This document shows positions 40,549 to 50,598 of a DNA stretch of 64,000 nucleotides, in pieces. The stretch is from RGIG7213 sp045124505 (GTDB taxonomy: Bacteria > Bacillota > Clostridia > Oscillospirales > CAG-272): contig JBGVLZ010000103.1 in the NCBI GenBank assembly GCA_045124505.1, forward strand, positions 62,001-126,000, written 5' to 3'. Position numbers and translations under genes: made by a program. The notes beneath the pieces are model-generated. The model made no database searches. It had not been told where the DNA came from and saw only the letters and a program-made list of their open reading frames with translations. The first letter of the stretch is position 1. Every line of letters begins with the position of its first letter.

Positions 40549-42972
40549 ATGGCAACAAACAGAGAAATTGAAATCAAAAATAATATTATAACAAAGCTTA
40601 CCCGTAATTTCGGAATAACACCCGATCAGGCACTTGACGATCAGATGTATACCGCAACACTTCTGACAATAAGAGATATTCTCATGCAGAAGAATGCGGC
40701 ATTTGAAAAGGAAGTACAGGAAAAATCCGCAAAGCGTGTTTACTACATGTGCATGGAATTTCTTATCGGTCCTTCCCTTAAAAACAATCTTATGAACCTC
40801 GGTCTTTATTCCGAATACAGCCGTGTTCTTAAAGATTTCGGATTTTCGCTTGAAAAGTTCATAAAGCGTGAAGACGACCCTGCACTCGGAAACGGTGGCT
40901 TGGGAAGACTTGCTTCGTGCTTCATGGACGGTCTTTCATCCCTTGATTATCCTGCATACGGCTATTCGATATGCTACGATTACGGTCTTTTCAGGCAGAA
41001 GATCGTTGACGGCGAACAGTATGAATTGCCCGATGTATGGCTTCCTACAGGTGAAACATGGCTCGTTCCCAGAACTGACCTTAAATACACTGTCAAATTC
41101 GGCGGTTATGTAAAGGAATACTGGCACAACGGCAAAATGCTTGTTGATTATGTTGACTGCGATGAAGTTCAGGCGGTTCCCTACGACATGATGATATCGG
41201 GTGCTGACTCCAAGGCGGTAAACATTCTCCGTCTGTGGCGTGCACAGGATGAGTCAAAATTCAACATGAAGCTGTTCTCACAGGGACAGTATATCAAGGC
41301 TCTTGAGGATAACACGAATGCGGAAGTAATTTCAAAGGTGCTTTACCCCTCCGATAACCATTACGAGGGTAAACAGCTCCGTCTGACACAGCAGTACTTC
41401 TTGGTTTCCGCATCGCTTCAGTGCATATTGAATGAGCATCTTGCACAGTACGGAACACTTGACAATCTCGCTGATAAGGTTGCCATTCATATAAATGACA
41501 CACACCCTGCGCTTTGCGTACCTGAGCTTATGCGTATTTTGCTCGACGAATGTGCATACGACTGGGATCACGCATGGGATATCGTGACAAAGACAATGTC
41601 ATATACAAACCATACAGTCCTTCCCGAAGCGCTTGAAACATGGGGAGAAGGCATATTCAAGCTCAAGCTTCCCAGAATATACACCATCATTTGTGAAATA
41701 AACAGACGTTTCTGCGAATCTGTCCGTAACTTCTGCGGTAACGAGGATACAGTTGCACGTATGTCTATCATCGGTTACAATCAGGTGAGAATGGCTAACC
41801 TTTCCATCGTAGGCTCACACCATGTAAACGGTGTTTCAGGGCTTCATTCAGATATCCTCAAGAAGACTATCTTCTCGGATTTCTACGCTATGACACCTGA
41901 AAAATTCACAAACGTAACAAACGGTATTGCACACCGCCGTTGGCTGTGCTACAGCAACCCCGGTCTTGCAAACCTGCTTGACAGCACCATCGGTCCGGAA
42001 TACAGACATTCCCCCTGGGAGCTTGAAAAGTTTGCACAGTACAAGGACGATGCAGGCGTTCAGGCAAAGCTTGAACAGATAAAGAAGGACAACAAGGAAA
42101 GATTTTCCAAGTTCCTATTAAGCAATCAGAAAACACTCGCACTTGACTGCGATTCAATATTTGACGTACAGATCAAGCGTATGCACGAGTATAAGCGTCA
42201 GCTTCTCAACGTGCTCCGTATAATCAATATATACAACAAGCTTCTTGAAAATCCCGACCTTGAAATGCGCCCTGTAACATTTATTTTCGGTGCAAAGGCT
42301 GCTCCCGGTTATTACCGTGCAAAGCAGACCATCAAGCTCATTACACATATTGCGGCTGAGATCGAAAAGAACCCGAAGATAAGACAGAAGCTCCGTGTTG
42401 TTTTCCTTGAAAACTACTGCGTATCAGCGGCTGAGATCCTTATTCCCTCTGCAGATATCAGTGAACAGATATCTCTTGCAGGTAAGGAAGCAAGCGGTAC
42501 GGGTAACATGAAGCTTATGATAAACGGTGCGCTCACTATCGGTACACTTGACGGCGCAAACGTCGAAATGCATGAGTCTGTCGGTGATGACAACTTCTTC
42601 TTATTCGGTCTTACAGCTGATGAAGTTGAAAAGGTATGGAGAGAAGGATACCGTTCAAATGTATACTATACTCAGAGCGAAACATTGAAGGAAATTATAA
42701 ACTCCCTCAACAGAGGCTTCAACGGTGTTTCATTCTCCGATTTCTCCAATTATCTGCTGTTTGACGGCGGTATTCCCGACCCGTATATGTGCTTTGCCGA
42801 CTTCAACTCATACAACGCCGTTCATAATAACATGGACAAGATGTACGAAGACAGGGCAAAGTGGCTTTCAATGAGTGCTGTTAATATTGCAGGTGCAGGC
42901 AGATTTGCCGCTGACCGTGCAGTTAAAGAATATGCCGATAACATCTGGCATGCAGAACAGATAAAGGATTAA
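40549..42972 (+). CDS. glgP: Glycogen (alpha-glucan) phosphorylase
   Basis: An 807-residue GT35 enzyme that releases glucose-1-phosphate from alpha-1,4-glucans using phosphate and PLP. The PLP lysine is Lys655 in EASGTGNMKLMINGALTIGT; GNGGLGRLASCFMDGLSSL near 110 and VAIHINDTHPAL near 315 are also intact. Length is typical of bacterial forms. Being in the same run as the synthetic genes, it suggests synthesis and breakdown are coexpressed and balanced at the enzyme level. AAAAGGAAATTC serves as ribosome site. Confidence 0.97.
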   Translation: MATNREIEIKNNIITKLTRNFGITPDQALDDQMYTATLLTIRDILMQKNAAFEKEVQEKSAKRVYYMCMEFLIGPSLKNNLMNLGLYSEYSRVLKDFGFSLEKFIKREDDPALGNGGLGRLASCFMDGLSSLDYPAYGYSICYDYGLFRQKIVDGEQYELPDVWLPTGETWLVPRTDLKYTVKFGGYVKEYWHNGKMLVDYVDCDEVQAVPYDMMISGADSKAVNILRLWRAQDESKFNMKLFSQGQYIKALEDNTNAEVISKVLYPSDNHYEGKQLRLTQQYFLVSASLQCILNEHLAQYGTLDNLADKVAIHINDTHPALCVPELMRILLDECAYDWDHAWDIVTKTMSYTNHTVLPEALETWGEGIFKLKLPRIYTIICEINRRFCESVRNFCGNEDTVARMSIIGYNQVRMANLSIVGSHHVNGVSGLHSDILKKTIFSDFYAMTPEKFTNVTNGIAHRRWLCYSNPGLANLLDSTIGPEYRHSPWELEKFAQYKDDAGVQAKLEQIKKDNKERFSKFLLSNQKTLALDCDSIFDVQIKRMHEYKRQLLNVLRIINIYNKLLENPDLEMRPVTFIFGAKAAPGYYRAKQTIKLITHIAAEIEKNPKIRQKLRVVFLENYCVSAAEILIPSADISEQISLAGKEASGTGNMKLMINGALTIGTLDGANVEMHESVGDDNFFLFGLTADEVEKVWREGYRSNVYYTQSETLKEIINSLNRGFNGVSFSDFSNYLLFDGGIPDPYMCFADFNSYNAVHNNMDKMYEDRAKWLSMSAVNIAGAGRFAADRAVKEYADNIWHAEQIKD

Positions 42973-42975
42973 TTT

Positions 42976-44811
42976 ATGCTTCCATTTTCACTGAAACAGA
43001 ATGAGCCCTTTATCGTAAGAAAAACCGTAGACGGCAAAAACTATTTCAGTTGTGCATTCGAGAAGGGGGAGATAAAAATCTCCCTTCTTTCTCCTCGTAT
43101 ATACTGTCTTAACGGATGCACACTTTTGCTTGAACACGATTTTTCCGATATAACAGACACATATAAAATGGAATACGATGGGATAGAGGACGGATTTGAC
43201 GTTTATTCCGTTACCGTAAAGCCCGAAATCGGACTTTATTATTTCTTTTTCAAGCCTGAATGTAATGGAAATGTCTTAACAGTTTCTTCTTCGGGAAACG
43301 AAAAAAACGGATTTTTAACAGAAGGATACCCCGATAAATTCCAGCTGATGGTATATCACAACGAATACCGTCAGGCAAATTGGTTTTCGGAAGGTGCGAT
43401 GTATCACATTTTCGTTGACCGTTTTTGCAAAACAAACCACAAAATACCCGTGCGTGACGATGCGGTATTTATTTCCGATTGGGACGGCGGTGAGGTTGAA
43501 TACGTCGAATATCCGGGACAGCCTTTGAAAAACAACACATTTTTCGGAGGAAGCCTTTACGGTGTCACATCAAAGCTTGATTATTTAAAGGACCTCGGAA
43601 TTAAAACGATATATCTTTCTCCTATTTTCAAAGCTTATTCAAATCACAAGTACGACACGGGCGATTATACAAAGATCGATGAAATGTTCGGCGGTGAGGA
43701 AGCCTTTGATAAGCTTGTAAAGGAAGCGCACAAGCGTGACATGAAAATAATCCTTGACGGTGTTTTCAATCACACGGGCGATGACAGCCTTTATTTTAAC
43801 AAATACAAGAAATATCCGTCTATAGGCGCATATCACAGCAAAAATTCACAGTATTACAATTGGTATGATTTTACAGAGCATCCCGATAAATACAGAGCAT
43901 GGTGGGGCATCGGAATCCTTCCGTCGCTTAACCATACAAGAAAAGATTTAAGAGAATTTATATGCGGTGAAAACGGTGTTATAAGATATTGGCTTCGCCG
44001 CGGTGCTGACGGCTGGCGTCTTGACGTCGCTGATGAGCTTCCCGATGACCTTTTATATGACATAAAAAAGGCATGTGATGCCGAAAAGCCCGGTTCGCTT
44101 CTCATAGGCGAGGTGTGGGAGGATGCATCGAATAAAATAGCATACAGCTACAGACGCCATTATTTCCAAGGCAAGCAGCTTGACGGGGTTATGAATTACC
44201 CCTTGCGTAATGCAATTATAGATTTTGCCAAATACGGTGACGAAAAGGCGATCGAATACGCATTGACTATACTTTCCCGCCATTATCCGCACGGAGATCT
44301 TTTGCACGCCATGAATTTTCTCGGCACGCACGATACAGAAAGAATACTGACCGTTTTGGGCGGTAAGGATATTTCAGGTGAAGCGGGCAGTGTGCTTGCA
44401 AAAACACGAATGACAGAAGATGAGCTGAAGAATGGCAAAGCACGTCTTAAGCTTGCGTTTGCCCTGCTTGTATGCGCACCCGGTGTACCTTGCATTTACT
44501 ACGGTGATGAAGCGGGATGTGAGGGATACCGTGACCCGTTCAACCGCCGTCCGTACCCGTGGGGGCGTGAAGACAGCGAGCTTAAAGAATTTTTCAAAGA
44601 TACGCTGAAGCTCCGTGATGAGCATGAGGCGCTGAAATACGGAACGACAGAAGTGCTCAAAACAGCTCACGGAGTCATAGTTTTCAAAAGAGAGTATAAA
44701 GAAAAACATGTACTCTGTATGTTTAACGCAAACACTCACGGAGTGAGCGTGAACCTTCAGCGGTTGAAGGTATCGCTTAAGCCTATGTCCTTCGTAACAG
44801 TGGAATATTGA
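42976..44811 (+). CDS. GH13 alpha-glucan hydrolase (neopullulanase/alpha-amylase type), intracellular
   Basis: 611 residues without a signal peptide. The N-terminal 130 form a beta-rich domain in the position of CBM34 modules; the barrel follows (GAMYHIFVDRFCK onward). Catalytic residues are Asp350 (DGWRLDVAD), Glu379 (LIGEVWED) and Asp453 (LGTHDTERI). GH13 subfamily 20-like neopullulanases and cyclomaltodextrinases have this layout, and CIYYGDEAGCEGYRDP fits. It begins 4 bases after glgP, so it likely trims phosphorylase limit dextrins or stored maltodextrin. Debranching activity is possible, since no separate glgX is seen. The aconitase-family gene follows after 18 bases. Confidence 0.92.
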   Translation: MLPFSLKQNEPFIVRKTVDGKNYFSCAFEKGEIKISLLSPRIYCLNGCTLLLEHDFSDITDTYKMEYDGIEDGFDVYSVTVKPEIGLYYFFFKPECNGNVLTVSSSGNEKNGFLTEGYPDKFQLMVYHNEYRQANWFSEGAMYHIFVDRFCKTNHKIPVRDDAVFISDWDGGEVEYVEYPGQPLKNNTFFGGSLYGVTSKLDYLKDLGIKTIYLSPIFKAYSNHKYDTGDYTKIDEMFGGEEAFDKLVKEAHKRDMKIILDGVFNHTGDDSLYFNKYKKYPSIGAYHSKNSQYYNWYDFTEHPDKYRAWWGIGILPSLNHTRKDLREFICGENGVIRYWLRRGADGWRLDVADELPDDLLYDIKKACDAEKPGSLLIGEVWEDASNKIAYSYRRHYFQGKQLDGVMNYPLRNAIIDFAKYGDEKAIEYALTILSRHYPHGDLLHAMNFLGTHDTERILTVLGGKDISGEAGSVLAKTRMTEDELKNGKARLKLAFALLVCAPGVPCIYYGDEAGCEGYRDPFNRRPYPWGREDSELKEFFKDTLKLRDEHEALKYGTTEVLKTAHGVIVFKREYKEKHVLCMFNANTHGVSVNLQRLKVSLKPMSFVTVEY

Positions 44812-44829
44812 TGAAAGGAAGCAAAAACA

Positions 44830-47052
44830 ATGGTTAAAGTTATAAAAAACGGCGTTGTTTACCGTGCAGGCAAAGGGATAGAAATATCGGCTCTTACACC
44901 CGAACAGATAGATTCGGCGAAGAAAAAGACGATAGCATACCCGATTTTAACATCACACAGCGTAAGCGGCGGCGATGACCTTAAAATAAAATTCGATGCT
45001 ATGGCATCGCACGACATAACATACGTCGGTATCATACAGACAGCAAGGGCTTCGGGACTTAAGGAGTTCCCTGTTCCGTACGTTCTTACAAACTGCCACA
45101 ACTCACTTTGTGCTGTCGGTGGTACAATAAATGAAGACGACCACGTTTTCGGTCTGTCTGCGGCAAAAAAATACGGCGGTATATATGTACCTGCGCATCA
45201 GGCTGTTATACACTCTTATATGCGTGAGATGATGGCAGGATGCGGTAAAATGATAATCGGCTCGGACTCTCATACACGTTACGGCGCACTCGGCACAATG
45301 GCTGTGGGCGAAGGCGGTCCTGAGCTTGTAAAGCAGCTTCTCGGAAGAACTTACGATATAAAACGCCCCGGCGTTATCGCCGTTCATCTGACAGGCAAGC
45401 CGCGTGCGGGCATCGGCCCTCATGACGTGGCAATTGCACTTATCGGCGCTGTGTTCAAGGACGGATTTGTTAAAAATAAGGTTCTTGAATTTATCGGTGA
45501 CGGTATTGCAAATCTGCCCATCGAATTCCGTAACGGAATCGACGTTATGACAACGGAAACAACGTGTCTTTCATCCATCTGGGCGACGGATGAAGAAACA
45601 AAGAGATATTATGCGCTTCACGGAAGAAGCGAGGACTTCAAGGCACTCTCCCCCGAGGACGGTGCATATTATGACGGTGCTGTTGAAATTGATCTTTCGA
45701 AGATGGAATCCATGATCGCACTCCCCATCCACCCGTCAAATGCATATACAATAAAGGAATTTAATGCAAATGCAAAGGATATCTTGGCTGAGGTATCCGA
45801 AAAGGCGGCAAAGGAACTTGGCGTTCCCACGTTCTCACTCGTTGACAAGTATCATGACGGCGGCGTATGGGCTGACCAGGGTGTAATTGCAGGCTGTGCA
45901 GGCGGTATTTTCGATAACGTGTGCGCCGCAGGCGACATTCTCCGCGGCAAGAGCATCGGATGCGAAGCCTTTGCACTTTCCGTATATCCTGCAAGCCAAC
46001 CCGCATACTTACAGCTTATCAAAAACGGTATTTGTGCAGATCTTATGTCTGCGGGTGCAACACTCCGCACAGCGTTCTGCGGTCCGTGCTTCGGTGCAGG
46101 TGACGTACCTTCGAACAACGGTCTTTCCCTCCGCCACACGACAAGAAACTTTGCAAACAGAGAAGGCTCAAAGCCGGGTGAAGGACAGATCGCATCGGTT
46201 GCGCTTATGGATGCACGCTCAATTGCGGCAACAGCGGCAAACGGCGGTAAAATAACAGCGGCAACAGATATTGACGTTGAATACAATACTTACGAATATA
46301 AGTTTGACAGATCCGTTTATACTAACCGTGTATACTTCGGTTATGGCAAAGCAAACAATGAAGAAAAGCTCATACTCGGTCCCAACATAACGGACTGGCC
46401 CGAAATGGTTTCCCTTTCCGACAATCTCGTTTTGCAGGTCGCATCTTATATAACAGACCCTGTAACAACAACGGACGAGCTTATCCCGTCGGGTGAATCG
46501 TCCTCATACCGTTCAAACCCCCACCGTCTTTCCGAGCTTACGCTTTCACGCAAAGACCCCGCATATGTAGGACGTGCAAAGGCGATAAGAGAGGTTGAAT
46601 ACGCACGCCGTTACGGTAAAAAAGTATTTGACGGTATGCTTTCAAAGATCGCCGAAAAGCACGGATTTAATGAGGCAAATACAGTTGTCGGAAGCGTTAT
46701 TTTCGCAAACAAGCCCGGTGACGGCTCCGCACGTGAGCAGGCGGCATCATGCCAGCGTGTGCTCGGCGGATGCGCTAACATAGCCATTGAATACGCAACA
46801 AAGCGTTACAGGAGCAACGTCATAAACTGGGGTATGATCCCGTTTACGGTTGATGAAGCACCTGAGTTTTCCGTTGGCGACTATATCGTTATTCCCGATA
46901 TAAAAAATGCTGTTGAAAACGCTTTGCCGACGGTTACGGCTTACGTGTACGGAGAAAACGAAAAAACGCTCAAGCTTACAATGCCTGAGCTTACAGACGA
47001 TGAAAGAAAAATAATTCTTGCAGGCTGTCTTATCAATTTCTACAAATATTAA
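44830..47052 (+). CDS. Aconitase-family Fe-S hydratase (YbhJ-like)
   Basis: 740 residues, cytoplasmic. It has the aconitase fold: NCHNSL with Cys89, GSDSHTRYGALGTM, and FCGPCFGAGD with Cys417 and Cys420, giving the three cysteines of a 4Fe-4S cluster, plus a C-terminal swivel domain (GSVIFANKPGDGSAREQAA). The second half and the spacing are closer to the YbhJ/putative hydratase group than to AcnA or AcnB. The substrate is therefore uncertain; aconitate/citrate or a related hydroxy-acid are options. It lies 18 bases after the glycogen-operon GH13 gene with its own AAAGGAAG site, so cotranscription is likely despite no obvious link to glycogen. Confidence 0.85.
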   Translation: MVKVIKNGVVYRAGKGIEISALTPEQIDSAKKKTIAYPILTSHSVSGGDDLKIKFDAMASHDITYVGIIQTARASGLKEFPVPYVLTNCHNSLCAVGGTINEDDHVFGLSAAKKYGGIYVPAHQAVIHSYMREMMAGCGKMIIGSDSHTRYGALGTMAVGEGGPELVKQLLGRTYDIKRPGVIAVHLTGKPRAGIGPHDVAIALIGAVFKDGFVKNKVLEFIGDGIANLPIEFRNGIDVMTTETTCLSSIWATDEETKRYYALHGRSEDFKALSPEDGAYYDGAVEIDLSKMESMIALPIHPSNAYTIKEFNANAKDILAEVSEKAAKELGVPTFSLVDKYHDGGVWADQGVIAGCAGGIFDNVCAAGDILRGKSIGCEAFALSVYPASQPAYLQLIKNGICADLMSAGATLRTAFCGPCFGAGDVPSNNGLSLRHTTRNFANREGSKPGEGQIASVALMDARSIAATAANGGKITAATDIDVEYNTYEYKFDRSVYTNRVYFGYGKANNEEKLILGPNITDWPEMVSLSDNLVLQVASYITDPVTTTDELIPSGESSSYRSNPHRLSELTLSRKDPAYVGRAKAIREVEYARRYGKKVFDGMLSKIAEKHGFNEANTVVGSVIFANKPGDGSAREQAASCQRVLGGCANIAIEYATKRYRSNVINWGMIPFTVDEAPEFSVGDYIVIPDIKNAVENALPTVTAYVYGENEKTLKLTMPELTDDERKIILAGCLINFYKY

Positions 47053-47100
47053 TTAAGTGAAAACTATCATATATTATTTTTTAAAAGTTTCATTTTCATC

Positions 47101-47129
47101 TTGATATTATCAGGAAATTGTTGTATAAT
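47101..47129 (+). promoter_or_regulatory. Sigma-A promoter of gapA
   Basis: TTGATA, 17-base spacer, TATAAT, 38 bases upstream of the gapA ATG. No CggR-type operator was noticed. Confidence 0.85.
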
Positions 47130-47167
47130 TCGAATCAAATAATATATTTATTTTGGAGGATAAAATC

Positions 47168-48181
47168 ATGGCAGTAAAAGTTGCTATTAACGGCTTTGGC
47201 CGTATCGGAAGACTTGCTTTCCGTCAGATGTTTGGTGCAGAGGGTTACGAAGTTGTAGCTATCAACGACCTTACAGATCCCAAGATGCTTGCTCACCTTC
47301 TCAAGTATGACACAGCACAGGGCAGATACCTCGGTCACACAGTTGAATGTGACGAACAGTCCATCACAGTTGACGGCAAGAACATCAGAATCTACAGCGA
47401 AAAGGACGCTAAGGATCTTCCTTGGGGCGAAATCGGTGTTGACGTAGTTCTCGAATGCACAGGTTTCTACACATCCAAGGCTAAGGCACAGGCTCACATC
47501 GACGCAGGTGCTAAGAAAGTTGTTATCTCTGCTCCCGCAGGTAACGACCTTCCCACAATCGTATTCAGCGTAAACGAAAATACACTTACAAAGGATGACA
47601 CGATCATTTCTGCTGCATCCTGCACAACAAACTGCTTGGCTCCTATGGCTAAGGCTCTTAACGATTATGCTCCTATTCAGAGCGGTATAATGTCAACGAT
47701 CCACGCTTACACAGGCGACCAGATGATCCTTGACGGTCCTCACAGAAAGGGTGACCTCCGCCGTGCAAGAGCAGGTGCTGCTAACATCGTTCCTAACTCC
47801 ACAGGCGCTGCAAAGGCTATCGGTCTTGTTATTCCCGAACTCAACGGCAAGCTCATCGGTTCTGCTCAGAGAGTTCCCACACCCACAGGTTCTACAACAA
47901 TTCTCGTTGCAGTTGTTAAGGGTAAGGACGTAACAAAGGAAGGCATCAACGCTGCTATGGCTGCTAAGGCATCCGCTTCCTTCGGTTACAACACAGATGA
48001 AATCGTTTCTTCCGATATCATCGGTTCCACATACGGTTCTATCTTCGATGCAACACAGACAATGGTTGCAAAGATCGACGATGACACTTACCAGGTTCAG
48101 GTTGTTGCATGGTATGACAACGAAAACTCCTACACAAGCCAGATGGTAAGAACAATCAAGTATTTCGCAGAACTTGCATAA
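47168..48181 (+). CDS. gapA: Glyceraldehyde-3-phosphate dehydrogenase
   Basis: A 337-residue glycolytic enzyme. The NAD fold begins VKVAINGFGRIGRLAFRQM; the catalytic cysteine is Cys152 in ASCTTNCLAPM, and the late VVAWYDNENSY segment is intact. I take the ATG at 47168, 8 bases after GGAGG; the in-frame ATG 15 bases upstream overlaps that site. Codon use is noticeably more biased toward GCT, GGT and GTT than in its neighbours, as expected of a highly expressed gene. It stands between its own promoter and a strong terminator, without pgk or tpi. Confidence 0.98.
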   Translation: MAVKVAINGFGRIGRLAFRQMFGAEGYEVVAINDLTDPKMLAHLLKYDTAQGRYLGHTVECDEQSITVDGKNIRIYSEKDAKDLPWGEIGVDVVLECTGFYTSKAKAQAHIDAGAKKVVISAPAGNDLPTIVFSVNENTLTKDDTIISAASCTTNCLAPMAKALNDYAPIQSGIMSTIHAYTGDQMILDGPHRKGDLRRARAGAANIVPNSTGAAKAIGLVIPELNGKLIGSAQRVPTPTGSTTILVAVVKGKDVTKEGINAAMAAKASASFGYNTDEIVSSDIIGSTYGSIFDATQTMVAKIDDDTYQVQVVAWYDNENSYTSQMVRTIKYFAELA

Positions 48182-48196
48182 TTGAAGCATTTATAA

Positions 48197-48229
48197 AAAA
48201 AACGGTTGGACTTGTTCCAACCGTTTTTT
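48197..48229 (+). terminator. Terminator of gapA
   Basis: Stem AACGGTTGGA/TCCAACCGTT with flanking A-run and T-run and a CTTGT loop, 15 bases after the stop. Confidence 0.95.
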
Positions 48230-48249
48230 ATTTCATCGAAAACTATATA

Positions 48250-48570
48250 TTATTTTGTAAACTGCACTATTCTGTCATATTTACAGTTTCGGAAGTATAA
48301 TCCGACATCTATTGATATTTCTATGAAATTCAGTATGTAAAAAAAGAAGCTTAAAAAGAATATTCCGCCTGTACAGCCGAGTACAGTGAGCTGTATTATT
48401 TTACGTAAAATTCCGAATGCGTATCCGACAAGTAAAAACACTTCGAAAAACAAGCTTTTGCCTTTGGCGGTTTTTGAGATAAGTGATTTACGTATTGATA
48501 TCGGCCACGAAAGCCCGAAGCAAAGTATAGTAAATGCCTCCATTAATTCAGTAATATAAGAAATTTCCAT
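48250..48570 (-). CDS. Small PQ-loop-like membrane protein (SemiSWEET-like)
   Basis: 106 residues with three membrane segments. The segment CFGLSWPISIRKSLISKTAKGKS contains the P-I-S and KS(K)TAKG features of half-PQ-loop (SemiSWEET-like) proteins. A SemiSWEET dimer moves sugars, but many bacterial relatives are uncharacterised. A TCGGAGGATCA site (minus strand) precedes the ATG. It is divergent from the LysR-type gene, which may control it; gapA converges from the other side. Confidence 0.65.
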   Translation of the reverse strand: MEISYITELMEAFTILCFGLSWPISIRKSLISKTAKGKSLFFEVFLLVGYAFGILRKIIQLTVLGCTGGIFFLSFFFYILNFIEISIDVGLYFRNCKYDRIVQFTK

Positions 48571-48683
48571 AATTGATCCTCCGATATTGACATTTTGTGT
48601 TTACCATATTATAATACAATGCGGTGTATATGTAAAATATATATATAATATACTAAATATATCATTTTGATATGGGGTTTTGT

Positions 48684-49568
48684 ATGAATATAAGCTACGA
48701 TCACTACAGAATTTTCTACAATGTTGCCAAATATAAGAGCTTTACGAGAGCCGCCGAGGTAATGTACTGCAATCAACCCAACCTGACAAGGGCAATTAAA
48801 ACGCTGGAGCGACAGCTCGGATGCACTTTATTTGAGCGAACAAATAAGGGCGTAAGACTTACCGATGACGGTTTGGCACTTTATGAGCACATTTCTGCCG
48901 CATTTGACCATATTCAAGCCGGAGAAAAAGCAATATCATCCAAGCACAGCATGGATAACGGCACAGTTTCAATAGGTGCCACCGAAATAGCCCTGCGTTG
49001 CTGTCTTTTGCCCATACTGCGGAATTATCACCAATTATATCCGGGAGTAAAGATAAAGATTTTGAACGTCTCAACACCGCAGGCACTGAAAATGACGGAC
49101 AATAAGCTTGTTGATATTGCGGTGGTTACAACCCCCATTGATATAAACAGTAAACTTACCGTAACAAAGCTTTCAGTGCTTCAGGAAGTTCCCGTATGCA
49201 GTAAAAACTTTAAGATCGAAAATGAAGTTTCGCTTTCGGATCTACTTCAATATCCAATCATTTCCCTTGGTGCAGGAACATCCACATTTGACTTTTATTT
49301 TGAAGAATTTTTAAAGCACAACTGCCATTTTTCACCCGATATCGAAGCGGCAACAGCAGACCAGATACTTCCGCTTGTGAAATACGGACTCGGCATAGGA
49401 TTTGTTCCGGAACAGTTTCTCGATTCCGATGACACTATACACAGAATAAATCTTTCAAAACCGCTTCCCCCAAGAGAAATAATCCTTGCAAAGAAAAAGG
49501 GGCACAGTTTGCCGCTTCCTGCAAAGGAACTTGTGGATATGATAAATAAAGAGTACGGTTTAAATTGA
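48684..49568 (+). CDS. LysR-family transcription regulator
   Basis: 294 residues. The winged helix-turn-helix occupies 1-65 (YKSFTRAAEVMYCNQPNLTRAI, then ERQLGCTLFERTNKGVRLT), and a periplasmic-binding-like effector domain covers about 90-294. I start it at the ATG at 48684, with GGGG six bases upstream, rather than at an ATG four codons earlier. As is common, it is divergent from a neighbouring gene, here the PQ-loop-like protein 113 bases away. The effector is unknown. Confidence 0.92.
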   Translation: MNISYDHYRIFYNVAKYKSFTRAAEVMYCNQPNLTRAIKTLERQLGCTLFERTNKGVRLTDDGLALYEHISAAFDHIQAGEKAISSKHSMDNGTVSIGATEIALRCCLLPILRNYHQLYPGVKIKILNVSTPQALKMTDNKLVDIAVVTTPIDINSKLTVTKLSVLQEVPVCSKNFKIENEVSLSDLLQYPIISLGAGTSTFDFYFEEFLKHNCHFSPDIEAATADQILPLVKYGLGIGFVPEQFLDSDDTIHRINLSKPLPPREIILAKKKGHSLPLPAKELVDMINKEYGLN

Positions 49569-49573
49569 TATTT

Positions 49574-49612
49574 AAAAGCCAAGACAACAGTAAACATTGC
49601 CTTGGCTTTTTT
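49574..49612. terminator. Bidirectional terminator
   Basis: Stem AAAAGCCAAG/CTTGGCTTTT, with extra pairing GACAA against TTGCC inside, between convergent genes. Confidence 0.85.
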
Positions 49613-50598
49613 CATATATTCTGTTTTTCAACAAGTTCACAGATATCATCGGAAACATCTTTATCACCGACTGCATCTGTTATTGCCTTTTTCATATCTA
49701 AACAAGTAAATCTGCATCCGATCAGTGCTTTTGATACCTCATCTGCGATCTCCCAATCCATCGCATCGGAATATACCTGAGCTGTTTTTATATGCCCCGA
49801 TTCCACCTGCAGCTGAAGCGATATGCTTCCCCAAGAAAATCTTTCCTCGCAACTGAATGTAAACGGCAAGCGCGGACCGTAGAGCCATTCCCAGCTTTCA
49901 AGCTGTTCTGTATAATCTCTGATTTTTTTTACATCTTCGCCGCTAAGCGTTATTTTTTCCGCATTATGTCCGTATACCTTTTCAAATGCATTTTGCATAT
50001 GCACTGCCATTGTCTGACACGTAAGCTCAGGTGCAAGCACTTTCAGATTTGTTACACGTGAACGCACAGATGCAACGCCCTTAGCCTGCAATTTTGCCTT
50101 TGACGGAGTGAGATAGCGTGAAAGCTTTTCCATATCGGCATCTACAAGAAGCGTACCGTGGTGGTATGCGTGTCCTTGTGTGTGGTAAAAGGCATTCCCT
50201 GAAAACTTGTATCCGTTAACAAGCAGATCGTTTCTTCCTGACTTTTCGGCAGTAAGACCGATAGATGCACAAGCTGTCTGAATTACAGAAAGCTGACGGT
50301 CAACATCAAAATCTTCATCACGTACCAAAAAAGTAAAATTCAAATTACCAAGGTCATGGAAGACAGCACCGCCTCCTGAAAGACGTCTGGCAAGCTTACC
50401 GCCTTCTTCCTCCAAAAGTGATGTTCGGCATTCCGCCCATGCATTTTGATTCCTCCCTATGACAACCGTGTTCTGATTCTGCCACAGGTAAAGAATACAA
50501 CAGCCTTCTGAAACACTTTCAAGCAAAAATTTTTCCGTTGCAATATTGAAATACGGATCAACACATGTGCTGTTATATACGTATATTTTTTCAATCAT
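49612..50598 (-). CDS. lplA: Lipoate-protein ligase A
   Basis: A 328-residue ligase that activates free lipoate with ATP and attaches it to lipoyl-domain lysines. The motif RRLSGGGAVFHD (71-82), the nucleotide-contacting GRNDLLVNGYKFSG with Lys131, and a C-terminal domain (about 245-328) are present, so it should do both half-reactions. It overlaps the upstream UPF0340 gene by 4 bases (ATGA). The target complexes (pyruvate dehydrogenase, glycine cleavage) are not in the window. Confidence 0.92.
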   Translation of the reverse strand: MIEKIYVYNSTCVDPYFNIATEKFLLESVSEGCCILYLWQNQNTVVIGRNQNAWAECRTSLLEEEGGKLARRLSGGGAVFHDLGNLNFTFLVRDEDFDVDRQLSVIQTACASIGLTAEKSGRNDLLVNGYKFSGNAFYHTQGHAYHHGTLLVDADMEKLSRYLTPSKAKLQAKGVASVRSRVTNLKVLAPELTCQTMAVHMQNAFEKVYGHNAEKITLSGEDVKKIRDYTEQLESWEWLYGPRLPFTFSCEERFSWGSISLQLQVESGHIKTAQVYSDAMDWEIADEVSKALIGCRFTCLDMKKAITDAVGDKDVSDDICELVEKQNI

